Assembly (NCBI GenBank): GCA_021234155.1
Contig: JAJEKV010000031.1
Location: forward strand, 1,793,614-1,857,613
Reading direction: 5' to 3'
Length of the DNA: 64,000 nucleotides
Source of the DNA: Isoetes taiwanensis
Taxonomy: Eukaryota > Streptophyta > Lycopodiopsida > Isoetales > Isoetaceae
Positions 32,050-44,109 of the stretch are shown here, one piece after another; the stretch's first letter is position 1, and each line of letters opens with the position of its first letter. Made by a program: the position numbers and the translations under genes. Below the pieces are notes generated by a model. It saw only the letters and a program-made list of their open reading frames with translations, ran no database searches and had not been told where the DNA came from.

Positions 32050-33097
32050 ATGAATTACAGTGTCAGAGCAATACTAAAAAATCGTGCATATGAAGTATTA
32101 GCAGATCATCGTTGTCTCCAGTTTTTGAAGAGCGGATTAAGTATGAAGAAGCACTGCAGCATGTGCTGCATATTCCATGCAGATGATATGAAGCGCCACT
32201 GGGTTATGCTCTCTTGCCAAGAATGCGGCCAGCATTTGAAGGCCCGGCGCAGATGCTTGAAAGATTTTTCCCAATCTGAGTCTGAGTCTGAGCCTGAATC
32301 TGATCAGCCCAAAAGAAAACGACAGAAAAATTCTTCATTTCAGGCCCAATCCAACCTCTTCTCAGCGCAAATAAACAAAGCCCCTTTTGATTCATCGGCG
32401 CCAAAAGGAGAGAAAAAAACCCCTTTTGATTTATCAGAGCTAAAACAAGAGAAAAAAGCCCCTTTTGATTTATCAGAACTAAAACGAGGAAAAAACTCTG
32501 CACAGGGATTCGAAAAAAAGAGTGCATTTTGTGGAAACAGAGCCTCTGCTTCTCCTGATCCTGATTTACCAGCGATTCCGGACTCTGATTCTCAGCCGGA
32601 TGCCTCTTCCAGCTCTGAATCAAGCTCTGATCAATCTGATTCTAGCCATGATGAGGAAGACGAAGATTCTAGTTCTGATTCCAAGGATGAACCTGATTCT
32701 ACCTCTGACGAATGGCGTTATTCTGGCAAATGTAGGAATACTAGAAGTGGGTTTCCTTTTAAACTAATTTTTGCGCATCTGCTGCTACATTGATTCTTTT
32801 TAAACTGTTTTGATTTGATTCGCGTTTCTGATATTTGAATCAGGCCAGGTAAAGCCCAGTTGCATGGCGAAGGAGGAGCTGAAATGTTTTTTGATTTCCG
32901 AATCCGGTCCTGATTCTACCTCAAATGAACGGCGCTGTTCAGGCAGATACAGGAATCGGCCTACTAGAGGTGGGTATTCTTCTAATTTATGTTCTTCCTT
33001 ATTTGCTACTAGATAGGATTATCTGAACGGATTTGCCTTTGTGGTTTTTGAATCAGCTTGTGTGGCGAAGAAGGAGCCCAACAAAAAACAGTTTTAG
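32050..33097 (+). CDS. Unrecognised three-exon gene, acidic Ser-rich protein
   Basis: Exons 32050-32746, 32844-32969 and 33057-33097 join with consistent phase into 287 residues. Introns start GTGGGT and end TTTGAATCAG. I know no family for it. The N-terminus has a possible zinc site (CSMCCIFH, then CQECGQHLKARRRC), then a basic patch (KRKRQKN). Three copies of a PFDLSELK-type unit come next (first copy PFDSSAPK), followed by a long Ser/Asp/Glu-rich tail. Exon 2 repeats the end of exon 1: DSTSDEWRYSGKCRN and DSTSNERRCSGRYRN, so an exon was duplicated. A nuclear or chromatin role is only a guess from composition. Confidence 0.45.
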
Positions 33098-35483
33098 AGC
33101 GCATAACTGTTTTTTTTTTCCATAAAGCTATTTTGCAGAATACTCGGTTTTGCTGTGAAGGTGGAATTTTTGTTTAGGGCCTGATTTAAGGCTACATTGA
33201 TCACTCTTTTGTACATTCTATAGTTAATCATAACAAGGAGCCTCAGAAATAGCATTTCGTTCATATTTCACTACTAAATTGTAGAATGGATAAAATTCTC
33301 TTCTATTCTATTCTATTGAAAAGAAAATTTTGTTCAGAGATTAAGGATTTATCTATACAACAAGCAGCAAATTTACACTTAAAAGACAACAGCAGCACCT
33401 ACATGCAAGGTTTGATAGCCAATACTTTAATTTTGAGCGAGATTCCTATTTATACACAATTATGTGAAAAGAACAATAGATAATTGACAAGCCCAAATTC
33501 GTTTCCCACCTTGGCCAATGGTTGAGTGTAGTTGTGGCCACTTTAAGATGAATGATCAGGCACATGGATGTTTAAGCACATGATGACATAATTTGGAATA
33601 TTAAGATGAAATGTCTAGTTTGGATACAAGAGTATATACTTAGGGTGCTACACATGGTCTTGTGTCTAAACACTAGCTTTGGAGTTGATAAAGGATTAAA
33701 TATACCACAAATCCCATAACATATCACAACTAAAAAGTTCATTTTTGGGTTGCCCCTAGGGGGGCAAACCCTTGCTCATACGGGTTTTCTGGCGTATGCC
33801 TAGAATATGCTAGAAACTGCTCCAAATTTGTTTGCCTGTAAACTGGCTGTCATCAGTGTTGTTGGGCAGCCGATGTGCAAACTGGCTAACTGGATGGTGC
33901 AAATCCCCCTTCAAACAAGCCACAAACAAATCCTTTTCGGCTTCCTCTTCAGACAAAGGCCCCAAGCAAATCCTCAGCAAACATGGCTTTCTAGAAAGCA
34001 AATCCTCCGCTAATAGAGGTCAATAACAAGGCTATTGGGATGCTCCTTCTTGTCTCTAAAGCAACAAAGTAGACTGAAAAATAGCATTTGGCAACAGAAG
34101 ACTCTTGGATTCTGGCAGAAGAATGCAAAGATCTTAGCAGAAAGAGTGTAAAGATTGATGCAAATGATTGTTGTTGCTGACGCGACAGCAGTGCTAGCGA
34201 TGTGGACAGTGCCGATATCATGTTCGAGCTTTTTCCTCTGCAAGCAAACGAGATCTGCCACACGTTAGTTTTTCATTCTTCTTTTGAGACATTAGCGCTG
34301 CGTTCAAAAACTTTATGTGCAAAGCAAGCCGGATCCTCTTAGGCAGATCCAGAGGTCATATGGTAAGCTCACGGTAAGCTATGGCAATGGCAGGGTTACG
34401 GACTGTGCTGGAGCTGGATGGATTTGGAACAGAGCAAAACCCTTTTGCGACATTGCTATGAGGTATTGCTATGCTTGCATCTTCTATTTTGGCATTTGTA
34501 AGGTTCAAGTATCCATGCTTGAAGTTTAAGTTGTTATCCCTGATTCAAGAATATGACTGATATGAATGGTCTGTGCACCTCTTTGATTACCTCTTCATAT
34601 CCTCCTTTTTTTCGGGTAAGGTTTGATAATTCTACAACCAAACCTTAACCCGTGGAAACCATTCGATGGCTATTTACTGGATAGCTTGCATGTTTAACAG
34701 GATTTAGCTTTGCTTAGTTAGAGAATGAGCTAATCATCATACAAAAGTAAACTGGATTTCACAAAAAAAACCAAAATATTATATAGATATGTATTGACTC
34801 CAATGATTTCGCTGGTGCATCCCTTTGTGGTTCAGGGTAAGATAAGTGGAGAATAGCCCAAATGCATTTCTAAGCCAGGTATTATTAAAAGTTTTGCATA
34901 GTGTAGAATTTCTTCTCTCCACTTTTCCATGTTTCTCCTTTGTCAATGTCTGGGAAATGTCAAAGCTTTATGAGAGCTCAAGCTATATATTCAGGCTTCT
35001 GATTTGATGTGGCAAAGTCAGATTTAAATCCAGAATGAGGAACCTTTCATAAGATAGGCAAATTTTGTATATGGATCTTTTAGGTCATGGAGGACATTCG
35101 GTTTTCAATAAAACTTTCAATAAAATTTGCATAGGTGTTCATTGTGCTGCAGGTCTTGATAAAGAAAGCTTAGATTTCTACAAGCTAGATGCAACATATA
35201 GTGATGCTAGAAGACCTCATGCAGCTAACACCACAAAATTCTATGCATAGCAAATTCTATCTGTGCAGACATATCAACGTCTTGAGAGTTTGACGCTGCT
35301 TTTGCTATCTTGAAGCTAAAATTGTTGATGTGTGCGACAACGTGGAGAATTAATAGTATTATTGACCTAGATGCTAGGTAATATATCAAATGATCTATAT
35401 ATTTTTGGAGGCACTTCTGCAGACGTTTAATTGTAAGTGGACTTATGTATGATTTGGTTGCAATCACATGTGTATGATTTGGT
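33098..35483. other. Intergenic, no gene recognised
   Basis: AT-rich sequence with a (TTCTA)n run at 33299-33317. Short frames near 33807-34263 and 35065-35250 show no domain. A perfect-looking stem GTTGCCCCTAGGGGGGCAAAC lies near 33750. Confidence 0.4.
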
Positions 35484-35752
35484 TGCTGCATATTCTAAAC
35501 GAGGTGTATCGTGGACTACCACAGTCGTCGGATTCGTCAATCCTATGACCCAGATCGTATTTTGGGGCCTCTGAGCACCTCTCGTTTCGCTTATAGTCAT
35601 TTATGATTGGAGACGCCTATGATTTTGAAATATGAAATACAATTTCACCTAAGGTTTTGAGGGAATATCGAACCTCTATACGGCTTTGTCTAAGATTTTA
35701 GAATATGAAATATGGAGGCTTGAACCTCTACCAAAATAACTCAATATGCCCA
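35484..35752 (-). mobile_element. tRNA-derived SINE, third copy, truncated
   Basis: It matches the units at 28398-29279 from ATTCTAAACGAGGTG through the CTCTCGTTTCGCTTAT block to CCTCTACCAAAATAACTCAA. The tRNA-like head is lost beyond that point. Confidence 0.65.
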
Positions 35753-36377
35753 TAAAGGCCATCATCAAGTGTGATATGATGGATGAGTTTCTTGCCATTT
35801 ATGAAGGCCACTTATTGGCTCTTCTGCACTCTTAAGTTTCTACCATAGAGGAAAAAAGTGATGTTCAATCAGGGTTGGTTTCACTACCTTTTTGTTCATA
35901 TCCATTAATTTTCAAGAATGAATAACAAAAGTGAGTATGAATCATTATTTCAATGAAACTTTGATCTTCACATGTCAGTCTGGCCTGTATCTCTTCATTT
36001 CCCTATTGGTGTGAATGTGTGGTAATGTGCAAAGCAAAATGAGTCTGCTTGGAAGTAGCAAGTGAAGCTGCTGTGCATTTTGGTACAAGTAAGTTTTTTC
36101 CAAAGTGGGCCTGTAGATTAAAAAGAACCTCATTTTGAATGCAATTAAAACCTCGTTGGCTGATTTTCCAATGAAGTTTGTCCTGAAATTAAATATATAT
36201 GCTGCTATTGGCAGTTGGATATCACGTGTGCACAGTTTTGGATTATTGTGGAACGTAAAGGCTGGAATGGTGGCATGTATATTTCAATGCTGAAGATAAA
36301 CTACAAGAATATGTTGGCTAGAAATTTAGGTTGGCCTTCATGGAAAGTTTATACATATTAAGTATGGTTATGAATGT
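35753..36377. other. Intergenic left of the outer transposon
   Basis: AT-rich; no gene or element recognised. Confidence 0.4.
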
Positions 36378-36989
36378 ACAGGGTGCAAAATCGGTACTGG
36401 GTAGCAGAAATCACTGTCCGGACGCCGCTTACAAGTGCTTAAAATCGGCGTGTTTTAAACACGACGTGCGTGATTGATCGATTGACATGTAGGGCGCGCG
36501 CCCGTCAAATGACAGGCTGAGAAAATCATGATCTTGTTTGGTGCCGGAAACATGAATGCCTGTAGCCCGCCATATTCGTGGATGGCGGGCTAACCCATCT
36601 TGAATTCAAGCAAAATGGAGGGACTAATTGTTTCCAAGAATTGCCTGAACCGAAATTCAACAATTTGCCCTCACCAATTTTGCAATACCACGATCACCGG
36701 GATAGATGAAACCCAATTCCTCTCCCCGCTCAATTCTGAGAGCTATTGATGCAGCAAGGAAGAGAGATCGAGGCGAGATTGTATGCAAAGAAGGTAGCAA
36801 TGAAGAAGAATTCCCCTTCTAAAGATTAAGCCTTCAAAGAAGAATAAGAAATTGAGACCGAGTGACATGAGAATAAGAGAAATTTCGGGAGAAATTTATG
36901 AAGTATTCAACCAAATTAGTACAAATGTTGATGACAAAGACAAAGGCCGTATCCTTGATGTCTTCTTTGGAGGTCAAGGGGATTTACCA

Positions 36990-39419
36990 ATTGCTTAATC
37001 TAAGCGGTTACAATGGCCGAGCAAATGGTGAAGAATTTGAAGGAAACAATGCAAGAACATAAGTTTGAGAGGAATCATGACATGCTTCGGTGCAAGGAAG
37101 TCCACCCCGATAATGGCGGCGGCAGGTACAAATGGTGTCAAGCCATTGAATCAAGCGAAGTGGCGATTGCTCAAAGATCCCCGAAAAACAATTTCAAATG
37201 CTCTTCAAAGAAGGGTGCAAGCTAACAAAGGGGAAGGACCTTGGTCAATGTTCGGGAGGAGGAAGTGGATGGATAGCATGTTAGATTACAATAGAGAAGT
37301 CAAGTTAAGTTCTCGAGAAAATACAAGAGTTTCTCCATACAAGAAAGGCGTGAGGAGGTATGTATCGAGGACAGAATAAAGATGGAACATCCAATTCACC
37401 TTCTTGAAGTCAGCCAAGTAAGTATTCATCCTATATTGTAGGGTTCATTATATGTAGCATTTATTTGGCATTCACACGATTTCCCTGCGTTGCAATTCTA
37501 CCTCGTGTTTTAGAGGAGAATCCTCATATCAAAATTGCATTGCAGACTTTTGAGAGGTTGAAACCGAGTTTTTGTAAGGAGGATGCGTGAGAGGCATACA
37601 TCTTTGTTGCATCTACCACTTGAAATTTGAATACATCATGCGAGGGATTGAAACGACTGAGAAAATCGGGTGGAGTTCATGACAATTGCAACGCCATTTG
37701 TGAGATTTGTGGCCCCGGCCCGTAATGTGCAGCCAAGGAGCATACAATCAAGTGCACCCGGTGATTTATGGAGACAAGTGGTCTGCGGCAAAGGTGATGA
37801 TGAGGAGTGGTTTGATCATAAGCGCTTGATGTTGGCGTGTAAAAAAATGTGGGTTGGATAGAATTAGAAAATGTCCACGGGGAAATGGATGGCACGGGTT
37901 CAAGACTAGTTACTTGGAAGACATTTGAAAAGCAACCATGGACCAGACCGAGAATTAGGGGATCCAAGAAAGGTTTTGAGGTACAAACTGTCTTGAGATT
38001 AGTCTGTAGGAGAGAAGTCCCAAAGAGTTTCAAGAGGATGTGAAGAAGGTAATATCAGATTTTGTTCCACACAATTACATAGCACATTGGCGAGGCCAAT
38101 CGGTTTAAACAAAGGTGTGTGTCATCATTTCTAGAAGATACAATTGTATCATTTATTGACTTTGCGCAAAAAATTACAGCATCAAGATCCGAATGAGCCC
38201 CGTCAATGCAGCGGCATACGTAACCAAGTTTCTATACTTGTTCACATAACATATAGACATGACAAAAGTCTTGATATTCCTGTTCTCGTCTGCGGACGAA
38301 GAAGACATCCAAAGAAGAAAAAAAAAACGAAGATTGGAGCGGATCGGGAATAGACTCAACAATGGTAGGAAGATCATAAAAGAGACTCACTTTTACATTT
38401 CGATGATAAAGTGCATGACTCATTATTTGTGGAACACTGCCTACAAAAAGCATGTTGCATGGCTTAAGGAACATGAAATAGAGTATGAGAAGCATTGGGT
38501 TTGGAGTGATGGCTGCTCATCACAATTCAAGTCGGAAAACCTTTTTTTCTTAGGCGGTACTTCACAATGAATGACAAGGAAATAGTGTGGAACTACTTTG
38601 CCCACTTTGCTCATGGTAAAGGTGAACATGATGGTGCAGTCTTTGTTATCAAAAGGTGCTAAGTAAGGAACAACTCAAACCCAATGGTGTGCAACCGAGG
38701 CATGCTAAAGATATTGTAAAAATTCTCGTGTACATATTTCAAAAAATCTACCGGTTGATGAAACAGATGAGATCAAAAAGATATTTTTGGGAAATTGAAC
38801 TCGCTTTTTGTGGCAAACATGCAAGAATATGAAATTGAAACACTTAAAGGCACAAAGAAGATTCATCGGACACAATTGCGGCCAGGAGTAGACCAAACAT
38901 GCTTGCTCATAGATGCCCTGTCATGTTTACGCTTGTTTTGCATGGATCATAATTGGGACTCTGCATCAATACAGTAGATTTGGAAAGTGGGAGGTAACCG
39001 ACTTAAAACCAGGAGTTGAGAAGAAAAAGGAGACTCTTGAACAAGCCAATGAATGGATCGATAATTTGGTAGAGGTAGGTGACAATTTTTTGCGATGAAT
39101 CTTTGAGGTAGACAATTCGGAGGGTGTGGACTTCTACATCCTCAAATGCACAGAACCCAAATGCACACTTGAAGATTCATACAAAGATGGATGGGGGCAA
39201 AAATTTGGAGTGCATGAGGTTATCTTAAGTGGATTGTATTATCAATTCTTGGGTAATTTCAAGTATATGTTGCTCACTAAACAACCCGAAGCCTCCGTGC
39301 ACAGCCATGTGGTAAGATATCCTAAAATTGATATGGATAAAATAGAAGGCACAGACATGTATAAAATTTCACAGGAGACCCATGAAAAAATTATGGCCAG
39401 TCTCCCAATAACATTGTAA
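36990..39419 (+). pseudogene. Transposase-like gene relic (WSDG..QFK type)
   Basis: Fragments in several frames follow one order: an N-terminal basic region with MLDYNREVKLSSRENTRVSP, then ENPHIKIALQTFERLKPSF, a core with HWVWSDGCSSQFKS, WNYFAHFAHGKGEHDGA and VIKR, and a C-terminal part with QLRPGVDQ, EGVDFYILKCTEP and LPITL. SDG..QFK followed by a HGKGxxDG motif recurs in transposase-like proteins of animals and plants; I cannot name the family. Possible introns begin at GTAAGTATTC near 37426. Frameshifts and stops make it inactive. Confidence 0.5.
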
Positions 39420-39923
39420 TTCTTTTACACTTAACCAAATTAATGTCATTCTTGTCAAGTGATTTGTTGTTCCAGCACCTAAGCACGTAAGTACACATTT
39501 TTATATATATTAATAATAGTGAGGATGCACAAGGGTGGTGTGCATGGACACGTACTTCGAAATGAAGATTGAATTGTTGTTTAAGAATGTGCATTTGTGA
39601 CATTGGAATAACATTCAATTATTTATTTTGATACCATCACTATCCCAACATTCTTGGCAAAATTATATTGTCAAGGCATTTCCTCGATGTGACATGTGTC
39701 AATTCGACTGGTCATACGAAATATTTAAGCCTGGTTACGAATTAATTGTTCTGGCGCGTGTGAGGTTTTTCGTACACTGACGCGCCTAAGCACATGATTT
39801 AAGCACTAGACGCCTAAGCGTAAGCTCTTCTCACAAGCTCACGCTCCGCCCATTCCCCGCCAATTCCTCCGCACTCCCAATTCCTCCGCACTCCACCCAA
39901 TCCGTATTCCCAATTCCTCCGGC

Positions 39924-40468
39924 ATGAAGCGAGCACATAGCGAGGAGCCGGAGGTCACCTCTAAGAGGCTCTTACTAAGCGTCGAAGAGGTGTTCCCTCC
40001 ACTCTTCCCACCTTTGCCTCAAGTACTTGCCTCCTCTGCTGCCTCCTCTCCTGCCCACTCTACTGCCTCTCAGTTTGAAGAGGATTCTTCTGATTCCGAT
40101 TCCTCATCTTCTGATTCCTATGAGGAATCAGAAAATGAGGAATCGGAAATGTCCTCGCAGGAATATGTCACTGCTGTTCTGCAAGGATGGATAGGGGAAT
40201 CAGAAGAAGAAGACGAGTCCGAGAAAGAAGAAGTACGGCAAGAAGAAGAAGAGGAAGACGAAACGGCCGACTTGGAGGAGTTCAGGGCGGTCCTTAAAGG
40301 TATGCATGTTTCATTTGTTTTCTGTAATCAATTTTTCATTTGTTTAATCTTTCATTTTTATTTGTTGCAGATGCAGATGCAGATGAAGAAGATGAAGATG
40401 CAGATGAAGATGAAGATGCAGATGCAGATGAAGATGAAGAAGACACCCCCTGTAGAAGACACCCCTGA
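39924..40468 (+). CDS. Acidic two-exon protein gene inside the outer transposon
   Basis: Exon 1 (39924-40299) and exon 2 (40371-40468) join through a GTATGC...TTGCAG intron into 157 residues. The N-terminus is KRAHSEEPEVTSKRLL, followed by a Pro/Ser part and a long Glu/Asp/Ser-rich region. Exon 2 adds DADADEEDEDADEDEDADA from a GATGCA/GATGAA repeat. Below it, a GAAGACACCCCC repeat continues past the stop to about 40530. No catalytic domain is visible. It could be a DNA-mimic or chromatin factor; that is speculation. Confidence 0.4.
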
Positions 40469-40786
40469 AGACACCCCCCTTGAAGACACCCCCTTGAAGA
40501 AGACACCCCCTGCCCTGAAGAAGACACTGGCCTCAGGGCCGAATTTTTTTGTAAAAATTTTGTGTACACTGGCCTGAGGGTCTTTTTTCTATAAAAAATC
40601 TTGTTTCTATCAAACTTTTTTTGTTGTCTCTATCACAGTTTTTTGTTTCTCTATCAAATGTTATTTTTGTCTATCTATCAAATTTATGAATGAGAATGAG
40701 AATGAGAATGAGAATGAGAATGAGAATGATTTTTTATCGTCCACTGAGGCCAATCGGCCTATGGGACCCATAAGGAGCGCAGCAAA

Positions 40787-40857
40787 CTTATTACTGTCCG
40801 GGTTAAAAAACCCCAGCCCCGAAGGGTTTTCGAGGGAAAAACCGTGGCAGTAATAAG
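40787..40857 (-). other. Cloverleaf-like fold in the LINE-C 3'UTR
   Basis: On the minus strand, CTTATTACTG at one side pairs with CAGTAATAAG at the other. Inside are GGTTTT with AAAACC, a CCCTTCGGGG tetraloop hairpin, and GGGTTTTTTAACCC. Similar folds with changed but still pairing outer stems are at 16107-16171 and 46285-46342. Confidence 0.6.
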
Positions 40858-40902
40858 AATGTTGTCAAACTGTACAAGTATACATCAATGTTTATATACA
40901 TG

Positions 40903-43302
40903 TCAAGTGTGTGCCCGAGGACATAGCTGATCTCGCATGTCCATAACCTCCTGAAGATATGATCCCAGCACCCGTACGGATGCTGTGCTCAATGTCACAT
41001 GTAACGGCTGGCCAGGCCTGACCAACTCAACATATCGTGTCCGAATTTGATCATATGCTGGGCAACTTTGAAGAGTATGAGATTCATCCTCAATGACTCC
41101 CATTTGGCAGCATTGACAGAGCATGTCCTGGCGTGGCTCACCAATCCATCTGCCTGTCTCAATTCGAAGATGATGCGCCCCTGTGCGAATGGAGGCAATG
41201 AGTCTGCGCCTTTTCATGGGCAAGTGGGTACGCAGATAGCATTGCGGGCCTCGTTCCAATGTGGGATTTATGTGGCGCTGGTAGTGTGCTGTCTTGACCT
41301 GTTCAAGGGCATTAGCATCCCAAAGCTTGCTGAGGAAGCAATCGTCAAAATATTGCCTCAAGCTATGGCGATCTGCCTCTGTTTGCACATGTATGCACCT
41401 CGTGTGCTCGCGCACATTCCATCTATCCAACCATTGAGCTCTCTTTTCCCCTCCAAAGGGCCTTGAGGCTCTGGCTCCATTGCCATGATATAAGCTAGTT
41501 TAGGGAGGCGAGCATCGTCCATATTGACCACCTTCCTCGAAAATAGACAATGTGGCGATCAAGGGCCGCCCTCAAGAGGCAAGAATCCCGTGTCTCCTGC
41601 GGTAGAATTTGATATGGGACTGTGGACTTCACCCCTAGTGCTCGCATGCTAAGAAGGCTTTACGGACTGCTCCAAGTCGCTCCAAGTAGCGTGATACTCT
41701 TTTGGCCCCATACTTCCACCCCAGTATAAAAGGGCGAGGCTCCACTAAGACCTTGAACAGTGATTGATGGGCCCAATCATACAACTTAAATCTATGACTA
41801 TTGTTTTGCATTGCATATAGTGCCTTCCGACTGCTCCACTTTCGTGGCCGTATGGATGTGTCCCGGTGCATAGTAGAAGGAAACTCCACTCCCAAATATT
41901 TGTATGTGGATGCAACTTCCACATTTTGGCCTCGATGGCGAAGGAGGGGACCCTCGGTACCGACGGAAGATGATATGAAAACCACCTTAGTCTTGGCGGT
42001 TGGCCAGCCATATCGATCGCCGCTTGGCGGGGAATGTGTCGGGGGCATCGAGATGTCGTTGCATGTCCGGCTGGTGTGTAAGCTAGGAGGTCCACATCAT
42101 CGGCATATTAACTATATGATGGTGGTCGATAGAGAAGGTGAGCTCCATCGCCCCCCATTATCGCCAAGCCGGCTCTCCAATTGATCAATGTAAAGCCCAA
42201 ACAATGTTGGGGAGAGGGGCATCCCCGACGAACCCCGATCTTTGCTATCAAATGGTTGGCTTGTCTGCCGCAACCCACCCGAGCATCTTTAAAGATAGCT
42301 TTATTAATCGCATTACGCAAATCTACAGGAACCCCCAAATACATTTGCGGTCTTGCCCATAGTTTTTCCAAGGCCGCAGTGTCAAACGCCCATAAAAATC
42401 CACAAAGCAACAATATAGATCCCGGTTTCCTAGCCGTCTTCAATCGAAGTTACATAGCGTGAAGATGTGATCAATGGTTGAGTCTTAGGTTCCGAATCCT
42501 CGCCGCCTCGGTGAGGGCCCGCACCTCTCAACGCCTCCTTGACCCATCAACTGGCGCTTTCGAGAATCCCGGTAAGCAATTTTGCAAACACCGCCCGACC
42601 ATGATTGTTCGATAATTGGTTTTGGCGATGTGGGTCACCCGCCTTATATATGGGAACAACTTCGCTATTGGTCCACTGCGGCGAAACCTTCTGTAATGCC
42701 TTGTTGAACAAAGGCGATTCGACCGGTATTATGGACGCCCTGCCCACTTAAGCAATCCTACCGCATGCCATCCAAGTCCGGGGCTTTCCCATTGGCAAGA
42801 CGCCGCAAGCCTTGTTCCACGTCCGAATCGTGATTTCCAACCGACCGGGCCTTCTTGCAAAGGGTAATCTTTGCATGTGCACCACGAGGGTCGTATAGGC
42901 TGTTGCAAGTATTGTCTCCACTTTGCTTTCGGAGTGATATTCCCCGTGGGAACATGCGGCTTTCTAAGAACCCTTCGCCCGGAAGGTCCCGGGATGACGT
43001 TCGGGAGGTAAAACATTTCCCTTTGATGCGCCGCAATGTACCCGGCTTTCTTAGCTTTAAGGAAGATCGCGGTGCTTGTCTCGATTTACATGTGGGCGTA
43101 AAAGCGAGTGCGTGACTTGGCGGAGCCAGCGTTTGTGTTCCTTGCACTCTGCATCAAACCATTGATTACGTGGGAAGGTTGTGTTCCTGGAGGTCCGTCG
43201 CGGGCGGCTTATCCCAAAGCACGTCTCTGCCGCAGTCCTAAGCACAGTCCATTTAGATTCTGCTTGAATGTAACAGTGCTCTAGCTCTTTAATTAGTTTC
43301 AA
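40903..43302 (-). pseudogene. LINE-C ORF2 remnants (RT and C-terminal knuckle)
   Basis: From the 5' side the minus strand gives FPRNQWFDAECKEHKRWLR (post-endonuclease region), PQWTNSEVVPIYKAGDPH, and a YLGVPVDLRNAI-type block followed by IGVRRGCP. YKYLGVEFPS lies at 41635-42048. The C-terminal frame 40903-41430 (175 residues) contains HLRIETGRWIG and the Cys/His motif MLCQCCQMGVIEDESHTLQS. Many frameshifts and stops occur, so the copy is dead. The RT catalytic box could not be read in frame. Confidence 0.65.
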
Positions 43303-43305
43303 ACA

Positions 43306-43693
43306 CTAAGCATTTTAATCAGTTTCAGCAGTGCCAGTGAGTAAGCACTGGAACACACGAGCACTTATGCAATAAACAGCTAGCTTTAAACAGTTATATA
43401 GCTTAACAATAAGCATTGCACCTTAACTGCATGACAGTAAGCACATGATAAGCAACTACATAAAAGTAACTGTCACTGCATGACAATAAGCAGTATCTAC
43501 CATTAAGACTCATACCAGACTAGCACTTGCAGGCAATTTTTTTTTTTTAAGCACTTGATAAGTTTTAAGCATCCCTTGCAGTCAGCATTGAAGTAGATAT
43601 AAACAATATAGCAAAAACTTATAGACAAGTCTGCATTGAACTACATAAACAATATAGCAAAAAGATTCTTAAATTAAGATAAAGATGGTACAT
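43306..43693. repeat. AAGCA-rich segment of the outer transposon
   Basis: About a dozen TAAGCA or AGCACTT words occur in 390 bp, in a loose array (for example GTAAGCACTGG, TAAGCACATGATAAGC, AAGCACTTGATAAG). Similar words are near both ends of the outer element and at 39787-39830. No gene is present. They could be transposase-binding sites. Confidence 0.4.
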
Positions 43694-43698
43694 GAAAA

Positions 43699-43732
43699 AA
43701 CAAGGTGACCTAGCAAACGCACTAATGACCTG
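43699..43732 (+). repeat. Left terminal inverted repeat, inner transposon
   Basis: Starts AACAAGGTGACCTAGCAAAC. It matches the reverse complement of 53489-53522 at 33 of 34 bases; the mismatch is C/T at the twentieth base. Confidence 0.93.
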
Positions 43733-43790
43733 TTCCTTTTTCAAAAACACGTAAATTTGGCATTTTAGCCATTTTAAAAAAAAACAAGCC

Positions 43791-44109
43791 CAAAAAACGC
43801 AGTGAGCCTAAAAAAAGTCCACATTTCGAAGACAAGCAGGTTTTCTTGGTTTTGGACAAAGTAAGAAACACACTTTTTGGAGCACCAAAATGCAACTGAA
43901 AAGAGAAAAGCCTATCTTGCGCGATAGAGAAGACAAATCCTTATTAAATTATAATTTATTTAAAAAAACGCAGTGAGCCTAAAAATAAATCCACATTTCG
44001 AAGACAAGCAGGTTTTCTTGTTTTTAGACAAAGTAAAAGACAAACTTTTTAGACCACCAAAATGCAACTGAAAAGAGAAAAGCCTATGCGTGCATAGACA
44101 TGACAGTCA
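43791..44109. repeat. 171-bp subterminal tandem repeat
   Basis: Two units start about 43791 and 43962. Both contain AACGCAGTGAGCCTAAAAA, TCCACATTTCGAAGACAAGC and AAAATGCAACTGAAAAGAGA, then a copy of the palindrome. The first copy of the palindrome is diverged (CCTATCTTGCGCGATAGAG), the second near consensus. Confidence 0.85.
44083..44100. promoter_or_regulatory. Subterminal palindrome, left side
   Basis: CCTATGCGTGCATAGACA differs by one base from the consensus and lies about 384 bp from the left end. The rightmost copy is about 355 bp from the right end, a near-symmetrical placement. Confidence 0.65.

Larger units (their letters stand above)
40687..43305 (-). mobile_element. LINE-C: degraded non-LTR retrotransposon
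   Basis: It lies on the minus strand inside the outer transposon. Its 3' end has a folded region (40787-40857), then ATGGGTCCCATAGGCC and a (CATTCT)n tail at 40687-40730. Going upstream are the ORF2 C-terminus (40903-41430), RT fragments (41635-42747) and a further upstream part to 43302. It belongs to the same broad group as LINE-B but is a distinct family. Both ends and a target duplication remain uncertain. Confidence 0.7.

Noticed and set aside
33807-34263. Overlapping short frames on both strands
   Set aside because: No family features, no consistent splice sites, and typical chance-ORF composition.
36361-36380. Target duplication for the outer transposon
   Set aside because: No matching 2-10 bp direct repeat was found next to both ends; the left terminus seems altered.
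37677-38033. 118-codon minus-strand frame
   Set aside because: Antisense to the transposase relic of the outer element, with no motif.
43694-43698. GAAAA as firm proof of a 5-bp target duplication
   Set aside because: It fits at both ends but lies in an A-rich run, so it is kept only as a possibility.
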